64,000 bases of DNA from Styela clava (lineage: Eukaryota; Chordata; Ascidiacea; Stolidobranchia; Styelidae): NCBI RefSeq assembly GCF_964204865.1, contig NC_135252.1, forward strand, positions 2,480,001 to 2,544,000, given 5' to 3'. Positions 23,969-34,914 of this stretch are shown here, in pieces. Numbering within the stretch: position 1 is the stretch's first letter; each line of letters opens with the position of its first letter. The position numbers were made by a program, and so were the translations under genes. The notes beneath the pieces were generated by a model. It worked only from the letters and a program-made list of their open reading frames with translations. It had not been told where the DNA came from and did no database searches.

Positions 23969-24486
23969 CAATGTTCTTCAACTTTTTTTATCGTGGTAGT
24001 CTATACCTTTTACAATTTTTCAAGAACTTTGTATACCTTATAAATACCAATGTTTAAATATGGCTTAAATAAACATTAAATTTTAAGCATATATTGTACT
24101 GCAATATCATCATGCAATCTAATAGGATAGGGTCTGCAAGTTATAAATTTGACTGACGGCCTTAGCGTCAATGGTAATAATGTTCAACGTAAATCTGTAA
24201 ATCAAACGAAGTGCATGGCAGTCGAAATCACCAACTCAGATACGTGACCGCAATATTTGTATAATTTGTGATGTAACAATGTGCTCACGTCGGTTTTTTT
24301 GCGTAAATGACATTTTATATTTCATGTGCGCCGCGTTTGCATTGTTGTCTTCGCTTGAATATTTTTAAATTTGATATATTAGAGTTTAGAATCCCTGACT
24401 TGGCTGTACACCCTTTATCAGTTGTATACCCACCTTTTAGTCCGGCATACACTTGGGTATACTGTATACCCAGTTGAAGAGCACTG
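23969..24486. mobile_element. hAT-like element upstream of the 24.7-kb gene
   Basis: The flanks ATCTAGAT (23961-23968) and ATCTAGAC (24487-24494) match at seven of eight bases. The ends CAATGTTCTTCAACTTTTTT and ...CCCAGTTGAAGAGCACTG are inverted relatives, and GTATACC words recur near both ends. It is 518 bp with no coding potential. It ends 235 bp before the start codon of the next gene, so it may lie in its promoter or 5' region. Confidence 0.8.
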
Positions 24487-24721
24487 ATCTAGACACACTC
24501 TATTTTCTGTAATGTTTTTAATTAAACCTGAGATCATATTGAAAACTGCCATATTTCGAATAGCCTCTTTCTAGCCACATCATCCAATGCTTATGTTGAC
24601 TGAAAAATTGATCATGTCCATTTCATTAAACTATGTTTGAAATGCAATTACTTTTTAGCCTAGTGTATTTTTAAAAATTATATCAAAATGTTTTTGTATA
24701 ACTGAGGCGTAACAAATTATC

Positions 24722-26343
24722 ATGTCAAGTGTTGTTGAGATAGATCAAGGCATTGGTTCTGGACATATGCAACTTGCCTGCAATAACGGTTGTAGTAGAG
24801 ATGATGTGTTTTCAGGAACTCAAGACAATGATCAAGTATCAGACTTGAGCAACAAATTTGAGCAGTTACAAGCTGCTGATCAGAGCCACCAAGCATTAAC
24901 GAACTTATGGAACAGTTGGAGCCACACTCCTAATTATGTTAATGCTGTCCAACCTAAGTATGACATTATCAGACAGCCTAATCAATGTATGTTTGTTGAA
25001 GGTGTGTCAACGATTCATACTGGAATTAATGATTTTCCTGAGAAAAATAATATTATAAAAACCAATATAACGACTTTATATGCGTGTCGGACTGCCTCTG
25101 ATACATTAATAGAAGGCATTAGAACATCTGTGCAGCAGCTCCTTTCAAATGTTCCCAGAGTGGTAATTAATGGCCCTTCTGAAAATAGCCTTGTGCCTGC
25201 CAGCAGTGATTATATTCATAACGATAGCTCACAAGAAGGAACCAAAATATGGTTTGGAAGCCATGGTGTTTACTCTGGTGGGAAATATACAGAGAGACAC
25301 AGGAGCAAAACATATTATCGTCCTTATTGCTTAATAAGCAGACGTCACTATTCTTGCCAACCCTTATCCATCAGGCGAAGGAGATATGGTGTGAGTCAGA
25401 AGTAAGTTTTGATTAATTTTTTCTTCATTTTTGTTATTGTTATTTAATTTTTCATATTCCTTGAAATGATATTTTCTAGTCCAGTAACAACAAAGCAGAA
25501 ATGTCAAATAACAGATATTTATTTGAAAAACACATTTTGCATGAGAATGCGTTGTATACCATATGCTTTTGGTGCTCCAGAAGTATGTGTACCAAATGGA
25601 GGTAACTAATTTTGTTCGCCTACTTTACATCAAGTTGTGTGAAGGCCTATGGGAAGGGGATATATTCACTTGGCTAACACAAACAGTCCCCGAACTCGTA
25701 ATAGAACTAAAATAAGGAAAATTGGAATAAAATTATAACCTAACCCTAACTTGGTACACATACTACGGGAGTACCGAGATTTTTGTTGGGATATTGATGG
25801 ACATTGATCAAAATTTAATTTCATGCAATACAATTTGCTGTAGCATATGTTCATGTCATTAACATAATTCTGTAATTAGATAAATGACACCATTAAGAAA
25901 ATGATTTACAAACAGATAATTTTTAATTCAGAGGGAACAGTGAGCAAGGTGTTGATGAGTTGACACAGCTTCTCAGCAAAATGGGCACAGCAGATAGCAA
26001 TCAACGGAAACTTGTAAACTTTAACAAGAAGGGTAAATTGCAGTATTCTCCCCCTCCAAAATATTACATGCTCAGATACCGGCCATGTATGAAACTTACA
26101 AAGATAAAAGAAAGATCCAGGTCACTGAATGATCTGTCTTTTCAAAATTTACAAATTCAAGGTGCTGAACCAGGTAAAGTTCAAAACCTTGAACAGGAAG
26201 GTTCCAATGATGCGAAACCCACTTGCCCCCCTAACGATCAACCCAGTGTGCTATCTTCTGTCAATATAACTAAAGGTGGTGCATCAGGATCACAAATTTG
26301 CCAAATGGTTTCTGGGATTGGCAAACTTAGTATGTTGGACTAG
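24722..26343 (+). CDS. unrecognised three-exon gene, about 403 aa
   Basis: Exons: 24722-25401 (donor CAGAA/GTAAGT), 25480-25601 (acceptor ATTTTCTAG, donor GGAG/GTAACT) and about 25934-26343 (acceptor AATTCAGAG, stop TAG). The phases agree (2, then 1), and the coding sum of 1,212 nt is an exact multiple of three, which supports the model. The start is the first ATG of a long open frame. The product looks soluble, with no signal peptide or membrane segment. Residues 1-180 are Ser/Asn/Gln-rich. The centre is basic and Tyr/Arg-rich (HRSKTYYRPYCLISRRHY). Exon 2 is cysteine-containing and compact (CMRMRCIPYAFG). The C-terminal part has a basic patch (RPCMKLTKIKERSRS) and then turns polar. I recognise no domain and assign no function. 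Confidence 0.65.
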
Positions 26344-27490
26344 TAGTTCTTCACCAACAAAACTTTTGATGATTCATGTGACATATCACCCGATGAGAAC
26401 AGAAACAGGCCAAGTTACAATTTTGAGTTTTGAGAAAAACACAAAAAACATTTTTGAATTTTGTTATTTTTGTATTCTAGAAATTCACACTTAGTAAAGA
26501 CTAGAGCTCTGGTTATTTTAATGTGGATGAGAATATCTTTGTAATCAATATATTTTGGCACTTCCTTTCTGTTTATTTACCCCATAAAAGACTTTGGTCC
26601 ATTCTGTTTTCTATAATGTCTGAAATTTTTCGTGCGAGATGCAAGGTAAAACCAGGTGACTTAGGCCTAAGTTGCACGGACCAAACTCTTAGAAATGTAA
26701 GTTTCGTACATTTTATTTCCGATGTCCATGCCCATCATATTGGAACTTAGGCCTATTCTGTTCTTAACTTATACTAAATATTATAGTCCAGCTAAAATTT
26801 TTAATATTGAAAAAAGTGAATTTCCCAAAAATGTGACTTAGGCCCCTTCTGTTCTCATTCTGCCATATAAGGGGCAATCTCAGATTCAAGATTTTGTCAC
26901 ATATTTACATTGTGTCTCACCAATAGCTTTCAAGGCTGATGTTGTATGTGACTGCTCTTGCCTTCATATTTCGCTTCACAAATTTACCATTTTGCTTTTT
27001 CTGTGAGTGCTCTTATATGTGATGGTACTTGATGCTAACTTGTTTGATAATGCTCTGGATTATTTACATTTGCACATCATTTTAATTTGCAACAGTTAAT
27101 TACCTGGATTTGTTTTGCTTGTGTTTCGGTGCCCTACCATGTTAAATTAATAATAGGTTGACTTTCTGATTTTAGTTCACTAAATGGGTGAGGGGCAAAT
27201 TACATTTACGATTTTCCACTGTATTGTTAAATAAAAGCTTCTTTGACAGTTATGGTGAAAAACTGGATTTTTCATTCAATTATTACTCCATTATCTTGTA
27301 TTCTATACTAAACAATATTGTGTGTCACTGTGTTGCATTATATTACAGCATTAATATATATTATCAGATGAGAATTAGTCTGATCAGTTGCAGAATGTTT
27401 CTTGGGGTTGAACATTTTTTCGCAGCACATCGTCCACCATGAGTTTGAAAGCAATTTCTAAATCAGGATGATTTAGAAACATCTCGGTAT
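26344..27490. other. 3' flank of the unknown gene
   Basis: AT-rich sequence, probably including the 3' UTR of the preceding gene. AATAAAAG at about 27229 is a possible poly(A) signal. GGCCTAAGT words recur around 26664-26760 and 26840. No further gene is supported. Confidence 0.4.
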
Positions 27491-28439
27491 TGCAACGCCA
27501 GGCCTGGAGCTGTCACATTTGGTGGAGCTGGAGCCAAACTTACCATATTCGGGAAGGTTGTGGCCGGAGCTGCATGGAATTTTAGTGGCCCCAGCTCCTA
27601 TTCACATTATTAATTGTTTAGTACTGCTTACAAATAATGAGATTTAATTCTAATATTAATTTAAAAGTTCGGAGTTGAAGTTTTAAACTCGCGGCCTTCC
27701 AATATCGTTTTTAGTGTTTATAGAAATATGGAATATCGGACACATCCTAACGCCGCCGTCCACGTTTTTATTGAAAACATTTACAATTATTTTTTATGTT
27801 TTTGCCGTAATCTTGCGTCGCGGCAATAACAATAACGCGGCAGTCGACTAAAATGCTTTCAATCAGCGCCGACTAGAAGTACTTATAACACGTCGAGGAT
27901 GTTTTTGATTGAAATTATTTCATAATGATTATCGCATATTTCGAGATAGTCTGGGCGGCCACGGCAATAAATCTACAAGCAAATTGTGTCGTAATTAAGT
28001 ATTTTCATCCTCAGTTTCGATAGTGATTTAGGTATTAATTTAAAGGCAAAAATAAAAACGTAACAACCGACGTACATGAATTATTTAAATCAACGCCGAC
28101 TTGAAAAATAAACGCGATTTTCGATCTTCATACTCCGTTATTGGCGATTGAGAATCGGCCGTTGTATAATTTGCGTTTTTCTGAACTAACTCATCGGTAG
28201 TGGTGAGCTGTAGCCGGAATGCACCGGAACAGCGTTCCGATTGTTGGACAATTTACTGCATTTGCGTTCCTGTTGTTGAAATAAAATTGTGGTACAAAAA
28301 GTCTAGTTTCTCTGGTAAACTTGTTATTAATTTGTTTTGCTACATCATATTGAGTCTTTTACGTCACATCACGCAAATAATTAGCTCATTAACAGCAGTA
28401 ACATGTAATAGTTGTTTCCCCGACTTTTGACCCCATGAA

Positions 28440-28720
28440 AATTCATTCTATACCTTTCTAATAACAAGAGAGCTATGCTCAAATATATGGACACATAATA
28501 TAGAGTCACATAATTGTGATGACGTCATAGCGAAAGAAAAAGTAATACCCTACTGGAGAAAATTTTTATCTTTAACCACTGAAAATTTCAAAGCAATTGG
28601 TCCAGTATTCGAAGAGAAAAGCGATTTCTTCAAAACGTGTTGACGGAGACAAATAATAAGAACAAGAGAGCAATGCTCAAATATATGGACACGCAGAACA
28701 ATTCCCCAAAAATCATATGC
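28440..28720. repeat. dispersed repeat family (ATGCTCAAATATATGGACAC)
   Basis: It starts AACAAGAGAGCTATGCTCAA and contains TGATGACGTCATAGCGAAA, CTGGAGAAAATTTT, CAATTGGTCCAGTATTCGAA and GAGAAAAGCGAT. Other copies are at 29800-30345, inverted at 45303-45569, and decayed at about 1045-1370. The copy at 45303-45569 has an 8-bp TSD, so this is a mobile element, but its class is not evident. Confidence 0.7.
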
Positions 28721-30210
28721 GGTGACCAACGACTAACATACCGGCGGTGACTTACCAGTACCTGTATCGGGGTACCGTGACGGTACAGGGACTGTCATAG
28801 ATATTTTAGGTCCTGTGACAATTGAAACATCCGTTGAAATATGTCGTGATATGAGTCAATTATGTACCGTATTATCGGATCAGGTACCGAACCACAGTCA
28901 AACATTTCACATAAAAACGTTACTAAATAACATGCGTCAACTTAACACCAGCCGAATCGGGGTACAATTTTTGGTACAGTTACTGTCATAGCCGTTTAGG
29001 GCTGATGGACAATTCGACTACACGGACAACTCACCAGGCCTAGGGTGGTGTAGCCAGTCTGCGGACAATTTCATTCAAACCGCTATAAAACAAAAACCAA
29101 TATATCTAACCCGGTAATTTTTTCACCGTGGGTGCATTGGCGGCATTTATTCTACACGCTAAACCTCGTATTAACTTTCTACGACAAAGGGTTAAAGCTA
29201 TACAAATCCCCAAAGTACGGCACTCGAAAGACGTATTTGCGACCGAACGACCAGTGTGCGACCACGGATTTCAAGCCTTGATCATCGTTTCTGCTGCGTC
29301 GAGAATATCGCATACGCAGCCATACAGCAATCAGACAGACAAAACACGGTGGTCGCAAATTGGTTGACAAAGATATTATAGGATATATTTCAAGAGCACG
29401 GTTATTTCGAACAAAACTCGTTAAATTATAAACAAAGCACCACATCACAGCAATCAAACAGACGAAAACACGGTGGCCGCAAATTGGTTGACAAAGATAT
29501 TATCGACGTATCGGAAATTCACACCCCCTATTCCCCCTCCTTCAAATGTAGAAACGCGAAACTTTCAAATATGGTTAAAAGAAACACAACTCTACCCACC
29601 TGCCAAGTTTCATCTTTTTATTTCTCATATTTGTATGGATTTTCAAATTTTTGACAGCTACGAGTTAGTTCAGTGTCACCGCGCTGTGTTACGGTACCAG
29701 AACTTCTCTATCTTTAGAAGGTCCTGTCTTGTGACAGCGTGAATTGAAATTGCAAGATGGTTCGTTGGACACAAAATGGCGTCCGATATCCGCAGAACGT
29801 TTAGTGACGTCATAGCAAACAAAAACAAATCTCACAGAGCTAACAGAAATATTTGAAATAAATAAAAGTAATAGCCTTCTGGAGAAAAATTTCATCTTCA
29901 ACCACTGAAAATTTCTAAGCAATTAGTCCAGTAATCAAAGAGAAAAGCGACTTTTTAAAAACGTGTCAAAGAACAAGAATAACAACAACAAGAGAGCTAT
30001 GCTCAAATATATGGACACGTAGCGCCACCCAATGGCAATAATTTTGATGACGTCATAGCGAAAAAAAAAGTAATAGCCTTCTGGAGAAAAATTTTATCTT
30101 CAACCACTGAAAATTTCAAAGCAATTGGTCCAGTATTCGAAGAGAAAAGCGACTTTTTAAAAACGTGTCAAAGAACAAGAACAACAACAAGAACAACAAG
30201 AACAACAACA

Positions 30211-30345
30211 ACATAATATTGAAACGATCGTTATGTCCACTACGTGTCCAACAACATAATATTGAAACGATCGTTATGTCCACTACGTGTCCAATAACAA
30301 CAAAATTTTGAAACGATCGTTATGTCCACTACGTGTCCAATAAGA
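30211..30345. repeat. three tandem copies of a 43-bp unit
   Basis: The unit contains GAAACGATCGTTATGTCCAC followed by TACGTGTCCAA. It starts at about 30211, 30254 and 30300. It is the terminal part of the dispersed repeat family and is preceded by (AACAACAAG)n simple sequence. ACGATCGT is itself palindromic. Confidence 0.85.
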
Positions 30346-30589
30346 TTTGTATTGAATTCCTATGAATAATTTTATACAAACATTTTTGATATAATTTCTT
30401 TGCAGTTAATGGCAGTTCTGTAAACGTCCGCGTCGTGAATATATAACATTTTTGCGAACTAGGTGCGTTCCGGTTATTACGATTTTTCCAGCTCATCACT
30501 GCTTATAGTCCATGGTAGCACAATAATTAATACCTGTGTAGAGATATAGTTGGGCCCAAATTTAGCCCAACCATGTCGATGGACTAGAT

Positions 30590-31961
30590 CAGTTGTTCCC
30601 AACCTTTCTACTCTGGCGGAACGTGAAAATTAAATAAAATGTACTCGCGGACCGGCAAAAATTGAAATGGGCGGAACAGAAAGTAGTAACATATATTTGC
30701 GTAATATTGGGCTATCACTATGCTTTCAGAAAAAAAGGAACACTTAAAATATTTCACATAAGTAAAACCTATCAAATATTGTGCCGGCCAAAAATTTAAA
30801 TGGGTGGAACATAAAATAATAACATATATATATTTGCGTAATAAAATGCAGTTCTGGGCACCCATTATACGCAACAAAGTCACACATCTCACATAAAAAA
30901 CATGTACATGTCAAATCATGTGCAAACGTAATAATTTACTTCAGTAAGAATTTGCTTCTGTTTCGTTTCCAATACAGGATCGCAAGCGAGGCATCAAAAA
31001 AAAGTTTTGCAACACGTAGCTCTACAGCGGCTCAGAGTCAATTTATTTGCTTCGTTTTAATTAAAGCTAGGAGTAACTGGTTGAAAATTCGGACAACAGT
31101 TTGATTGCTCGATTACTTCACGATGGTTATCAAGAGAGCTCAAGAACGAATTGTGACAATGATTCTTTTATAAATCTAGACTGTGAAGTAGAGGTTTCAT
31201 CGAGTTCATCATATCAATTCCTCTGTAGTTGATCGATGCCCCAAACAAAATCAATTTATATGACAATGATAAGATCGTTGCTAACTTGGCACCAGACTCA
31301 AAATCCTTCTGTGCACCGCCCGGAAAATATCTCAGCGGCACCCGATTTTGTTGCGCGTCTCGTGACCACCTGCAGGGTCACAACAAGTTCGCTGTTGTGA
31401 GTTTCGCTGGGTGTCATGGAATATTATACTGTTCTTGACAGTTTTCCGGTTCAAACAAGGAAATATCCATAAACTTCCATTTGGATGGTAATATTAATCA
31501 AGAAAAGTATGCAGAACGGAAAAAGCACGCATGCTGATTTACAGGTTTCTGAATCTTGCGAGATTTGACGGAGCGCTTTCGCGATGGGATAGGATTTACA
31601 TATTTATCCCGGGGGAGAGGAAAGCCGATAAGACGGCTTATCCATATGGCGAACCACGGCCACTCGTCCGGTTACCATTCCAAGTCGGGTATGGGATTAG
31701 TTATATTGTTTGTTTTCAGAAGCATGGACTTGATGAATCGGAACCGAAAAGTGTGATCACTCGGCGCCGGTGATCACGACGTCGCCGGTCCATACCGCAC
31801 GTATCAAAGAGCAATACGGCGGCGGAAGAGAAATTGCGTAATAAACTAACGTAACTTCGTATTTTCGGCTTCGGTAAGGCGATTGAGACGGTAGAAAAAC
31901 AACAAAATGAAAATTCCCGCGATCCGGCACCGGTCTGCGGACCGGGGGTTAGGAACCACTA
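30590..31961. mobile_element. hAT element, inverted relative of 12616-13893, nested in an older repeat
   Basis: The TSD GACTAGAT/GACTAAAT (30582-30589 and 31962-31969) brackets CAGTTGTTCCCAACCTTTCT and ...GGTTAGGAACCACTA. The interior matches the 12616-13893 element in reverse orientation. The related repeat at 8397-8404 still has GACTAAAT uninterrupted, which gives an empty site and confirms the borders. A truncated SINE is nested inside at about 31585-31760. Confidence 0.9.
31585..31760 (-). mobile_element. truncated tRNA-SINE, 3' part
   Basis: It matches 62392-62550 closely: GATAGGATTTACATATTTAT, the CCGGGGGAGAGGAAAGCC block, GGCGAACCACGGCC, and TTCCAAGTCGGGTATGGGAT to GAAGCATGGACTTG. Its tRNA head is missing. 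It lies inside the hAT element at 30590-31961, so it inserted later. Confidence 0.75.
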
Positions 31962-32449
31962 GACTAAATGACACTCGCGCAGTCAATAAACAGTCAGAAT
32001 TTATAACAAGTATCAGTCGTCTCAAAAGTGTGTGTGTTATTAATAATAACTTTGATTTTACTATATGATTTAAAACACTTCACTAGCCGCCTAGTTGCTC
32101 TTTTTTTTTCTAGTCAAGATACACCACAATTCATAAGTATATATAAATACTGCGATGTTTATTAAGTCTCTTTTCTTAAAAGCAAGAATATCACTAATTT
32201 CAATATCACACATGTCATTTCTATTCACGGCCGCTTTACAATGATAATACAATATTTATTAAAATTTAATTCCCATGTCCCTGGAATTAAGAAAAGTAAA
32301 TAAAATGTGGGGGATTTTAGAATGTATTCGTAATTCCAAATTCGAAAATATTTTTTTAGACTGTATTCGAAAGAGTCAAGTATTCAGTTGTGGCCATCCC
32401 TGCTTATATGACAGTCTGGAGTCCTGCCTGTGTGAAACTGCATTTGGGC

Positions 32450-32716
32450 TCATGTTCCACGGTAGTGCTCACTCCTACAAACCTCAAGTACGGACAGTTT
32501 GAATATACTGTGGCGCTGTAGTCGAAGCCACCACGATTTCAAGCCAACTTCCCAGTCTGTGACACTTCCTGCTTGTGTTTCACACAGCTGAAGAATTTCT
32601 GTTTGCAACTCGGAAAATTCGTTCAACAAGGCTATTGAATATCCTATATTTTGGTCTTCAAGGAATGTGGACCATTTATTGGGAATAAGGAAATAATCTT
32701 TGTATATTATATCCAA
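32450..32716 (-). other. candidate minus-strand exon or gene fragment
   Basis: The open frame contains protein-like sequence: NKWSTFLEDQNIGYSIALLN, then SELQTEILQLCETQAGSVTD, then WEVGLKSWWLRLQRHSIFKL, with four tryptophans and mixed charged and hydrophobic residues that are unusual for chance AT-rich frames. GAG/GTTTGT near the low-coordinate end could be a donor, and the other border is unclear. It sits between transposon pieces, so it may be a captured or decayed exon or part of a transposon protein. I do not recognise the family. Confidence 0.3.
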
Positions 32717-32814
32717 CAGAACGAGTATAGCAGGCAGATAATATTAATAATAACAAATGCAAATACTGAAGGTATTGCCACCTCAGCATTACCCTCCCCA
32801 GCCGGTCGTTCTGG

Positions 32815-32965
32815 TGCCATTTTACTTGGGTTATTTTTTTGTATATTGAGTGCTCGACATTACGCAAATATATGTTATTATTATATGTTCCACTAATTTC
32901 ATTTTTTGCTGGTACATTATATACAATTTTACCGGTCCGCCAGGATAGAAAGGTTGGGAACCACC
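32815..32965. mobile_element. truncated copy of the 12616-13893 hAT family
   Basis: GTATATTGAGTGCTCGACAT, TTACGCAAATATATGTTATT and the end TACCGGTCCGCCAGGATAGA...GGTTGGGAACCAC match the right-hand 150 bp of the 12616-13893 element. The other end is absent. Confidence 0.7.
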
Positions 32966-34257
32966 GACCACTGGACTATACAGCATGCCTTTGTTGTTGT
33001 GCAATTATCCATTTCGATTTTGATAGCGTTCGAATCTGGCCCATTCACAAGTCACAGTTACAGTGAAAATCCTTGAATATTGAGATGATAATCTATATAC
33101 TCTTTGAAAATATATGCCACAATGCCGAACTTGCATTCGATAAATTATGCACTTGAAATTTTCATTAGGTATAAGTTGGAGGTGTAAATAGGGTAGTAAC
33201 TTTCTTTTGTAGTAACTACAAAAATTTCATTCAGCCAATTGGAGAAATGTGTTGCCGAAGCTTTCACAGTATTATGAGTTATACTAAGATATGTCGGCCC
33301 AATTCGCATAAAAACGTTCCTTCTCTAAATCTTTAACCCGAGGGGATGATATTGGCACAAGAACTGAAGAAGCTTTATAAAGCTAGGTGAAGGCACAAAA
33401 TGGCTTAATGAAAGCTCAATGGATGTTACACCAATCATTTAATTTAGGGGTCACAAAACTACATTCACTCTTTCTGTTAGTTTCGTGTGTTATTTGTCAG
33501 TTTTTAGTTATGTTTTCAAATATAATTGTAAATCAAATAACTTAGTTGTCATTATGTCTTTAGTTAGGTGCAATAATCAAAAAGGGCTGCCGCAAACTAG
33601 CCTAAAATAAGCTGTCGGTGCCGTACCTGTACAGCTGTAAGCAGCACGTGGTTTATTGTTTTGAATAAAAAGATTGTTTTTAATATGTGAGACAGTTTGT
33701 AAGCGCCAACTTTCCAAAACAATCTCAAAATTAGCGTTGAAAATGTTGCAATTAAGTATATAATATGGAGAAACTTTCAGGGATCAAGGGTTGAGGAAAC
33801 ATCCATAGTCAACGCAATCCGCATGTTCGTGGTGCCGGTATTATGTTAACATGGTACCGAGAGGGGTTGGGTCGCCAAGCGCAGTTTTGGATCGTCTTGT
33901 CGAAATGATATCCTGTTGACAAAACTGCATGGTTACGGCAGTACGGTACTGCTGACAGGCGGGAATTTGAAATAGCCTATTCGCATGAATTTGTCTCTGT
34001 CCATTCCATGCCAAAAGTGATTGGCCTGAAGTGAACGGTAGTCTGATAGTGCCACATTTATTCTATGCCTACCGGTAGTCTATATACTGGTACAGGTGCA
34101 ATCTGTATATACATATATATCTAGTGCTACCGGTATGCCATTGGTGGAGCTAAGAAGAAGGACACAATCTTGACTTACATCTGTATATACATAAGTCTGT
34201 AAGTATTGTTCAATGTCATAGGCTACTTCATGTACTTACATCATGTTGTGAACACGG
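32966..34257. other. intergenic tract with one diverged repeat
   Basis: About 33470-33780 matches 46690-46960 loosely (shared TCAGT.TTAGTTATGTTT.CAAA, TGCAATAATCA.AAA and GACAGTTTGTAAG.G.CAA words), so it is another dispersed repeat. No gene supported. Confidence 0.45.
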
Positions 34258-34758
34258 CCCAGTAGGCTACTTTTAGTGGGTGTAGCATAACAATTTTTGC
34301 ATATGTCAATCCTAACCTCACCTCATCCAAATTGTCTTCCAAAAATTACGTCACTAATGCATCACGGTGACATAACTGCATAATAAGGCCCTTCAAAGTA
34401 TACAAATGGGTTCCTTTAATTACCGGAACGGCCCCTAAATAAATCGTATAGCCTACAAACTGTCATCCAAGACACGCAGACGATCACCTGAAATCAAGCT
34501 ATTTTTCTCATTGCAATGATCCATCTCGATATGAAACAGATTGCTGCCATTAGTGAGTTCTTTATCGTCGGCGCAGATGCCATTTCGGGCGGTCGTAGGT
34601 TGGAAGGTATACTTTGGCGAGCTCTATGACATGATTCTGTGATTCATCATAGTGACATAATTTTTGGATGGCTCAGTCAAACGGGGGTTAGGGTTGACAT
34701 GTGCAAAAATTGTTATGCTTCGCCTACTAGAAGTACTTGAGGTAAGAAATACACAAGA
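34258..34758. mobile_element. diverged copy of the 22230-22656 long-TIR element, next to FAXC
   Basis: It shares GTAGCATAACAATTTTTGCA, TGTCAATCCTAACC, GAGTTCTTTATCGTCGGCG and AAAATTGTTATGCT, and its right end is TACTAGAAGTACTTGAGGTA...ACACAAGACCC, the same terminus as at 22656. The left end is eroded. It ends 157 bp before the FAXC start codon, so it probably contributes to that gene's upstream region. Confidence 0.7.
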
Positions 34759-34914
34759 CCCAAAAATATTAAGTACAGTACCACTAGTACAAAAGTCAAA
34801 AACTACTGTATTAGATATAACTCAGTAGTGATGTAATTTTCTTCATCATTTCAGTTATTGATTGAGTTTTTTTGAGGTGAATTGTTTTGTATTACATCAA
34901 TTAAAAAATAAAAT

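Larger units (their letters stand above)
28199..30500. mobile_element. large DNA element with AGTGGTGAGCTG ends (probable)
   Basis: The left end AGTGGTGAGCTG...CACCGGAAC and right end GTGCGTTCCGG...CAGCTCATCACT are imperfect inverted repeats, and both sides continue into the shattered repeat of 27930-32410. No clean TSD is visible. Its interior carries three copies of a dispersed repeat (ATGCTCAAATATATGGACAC at about 28475, 28671 and 30000) and the 43-bp tandem at 30211-30345. No transposase frame was recognised. Confidence 0.45.
27930..32410. repeat. shattered copy of the 7894-9293 family, split by later insertions
   Basis: Pieces matching the interior of the element at 7894-9293 appear in order. 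TTTCGAGATAGTCTGGGCGG lies at about 27938, as at 8257. TACCTGTGTAGAGA...GTCGATGGACTA lies at about 30530-30586, as at 8347-8400. AAATGACACT...CAGTCAGAATTTATAAC follows from about 31966, as at 8401. AATGTATTCG...GGCCATCCC lies at about 32320-32400, as at 8732-8795. The pieces are separated by the insertions at about 28199-30500 and 30590-31961. Confidence 0.75.
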
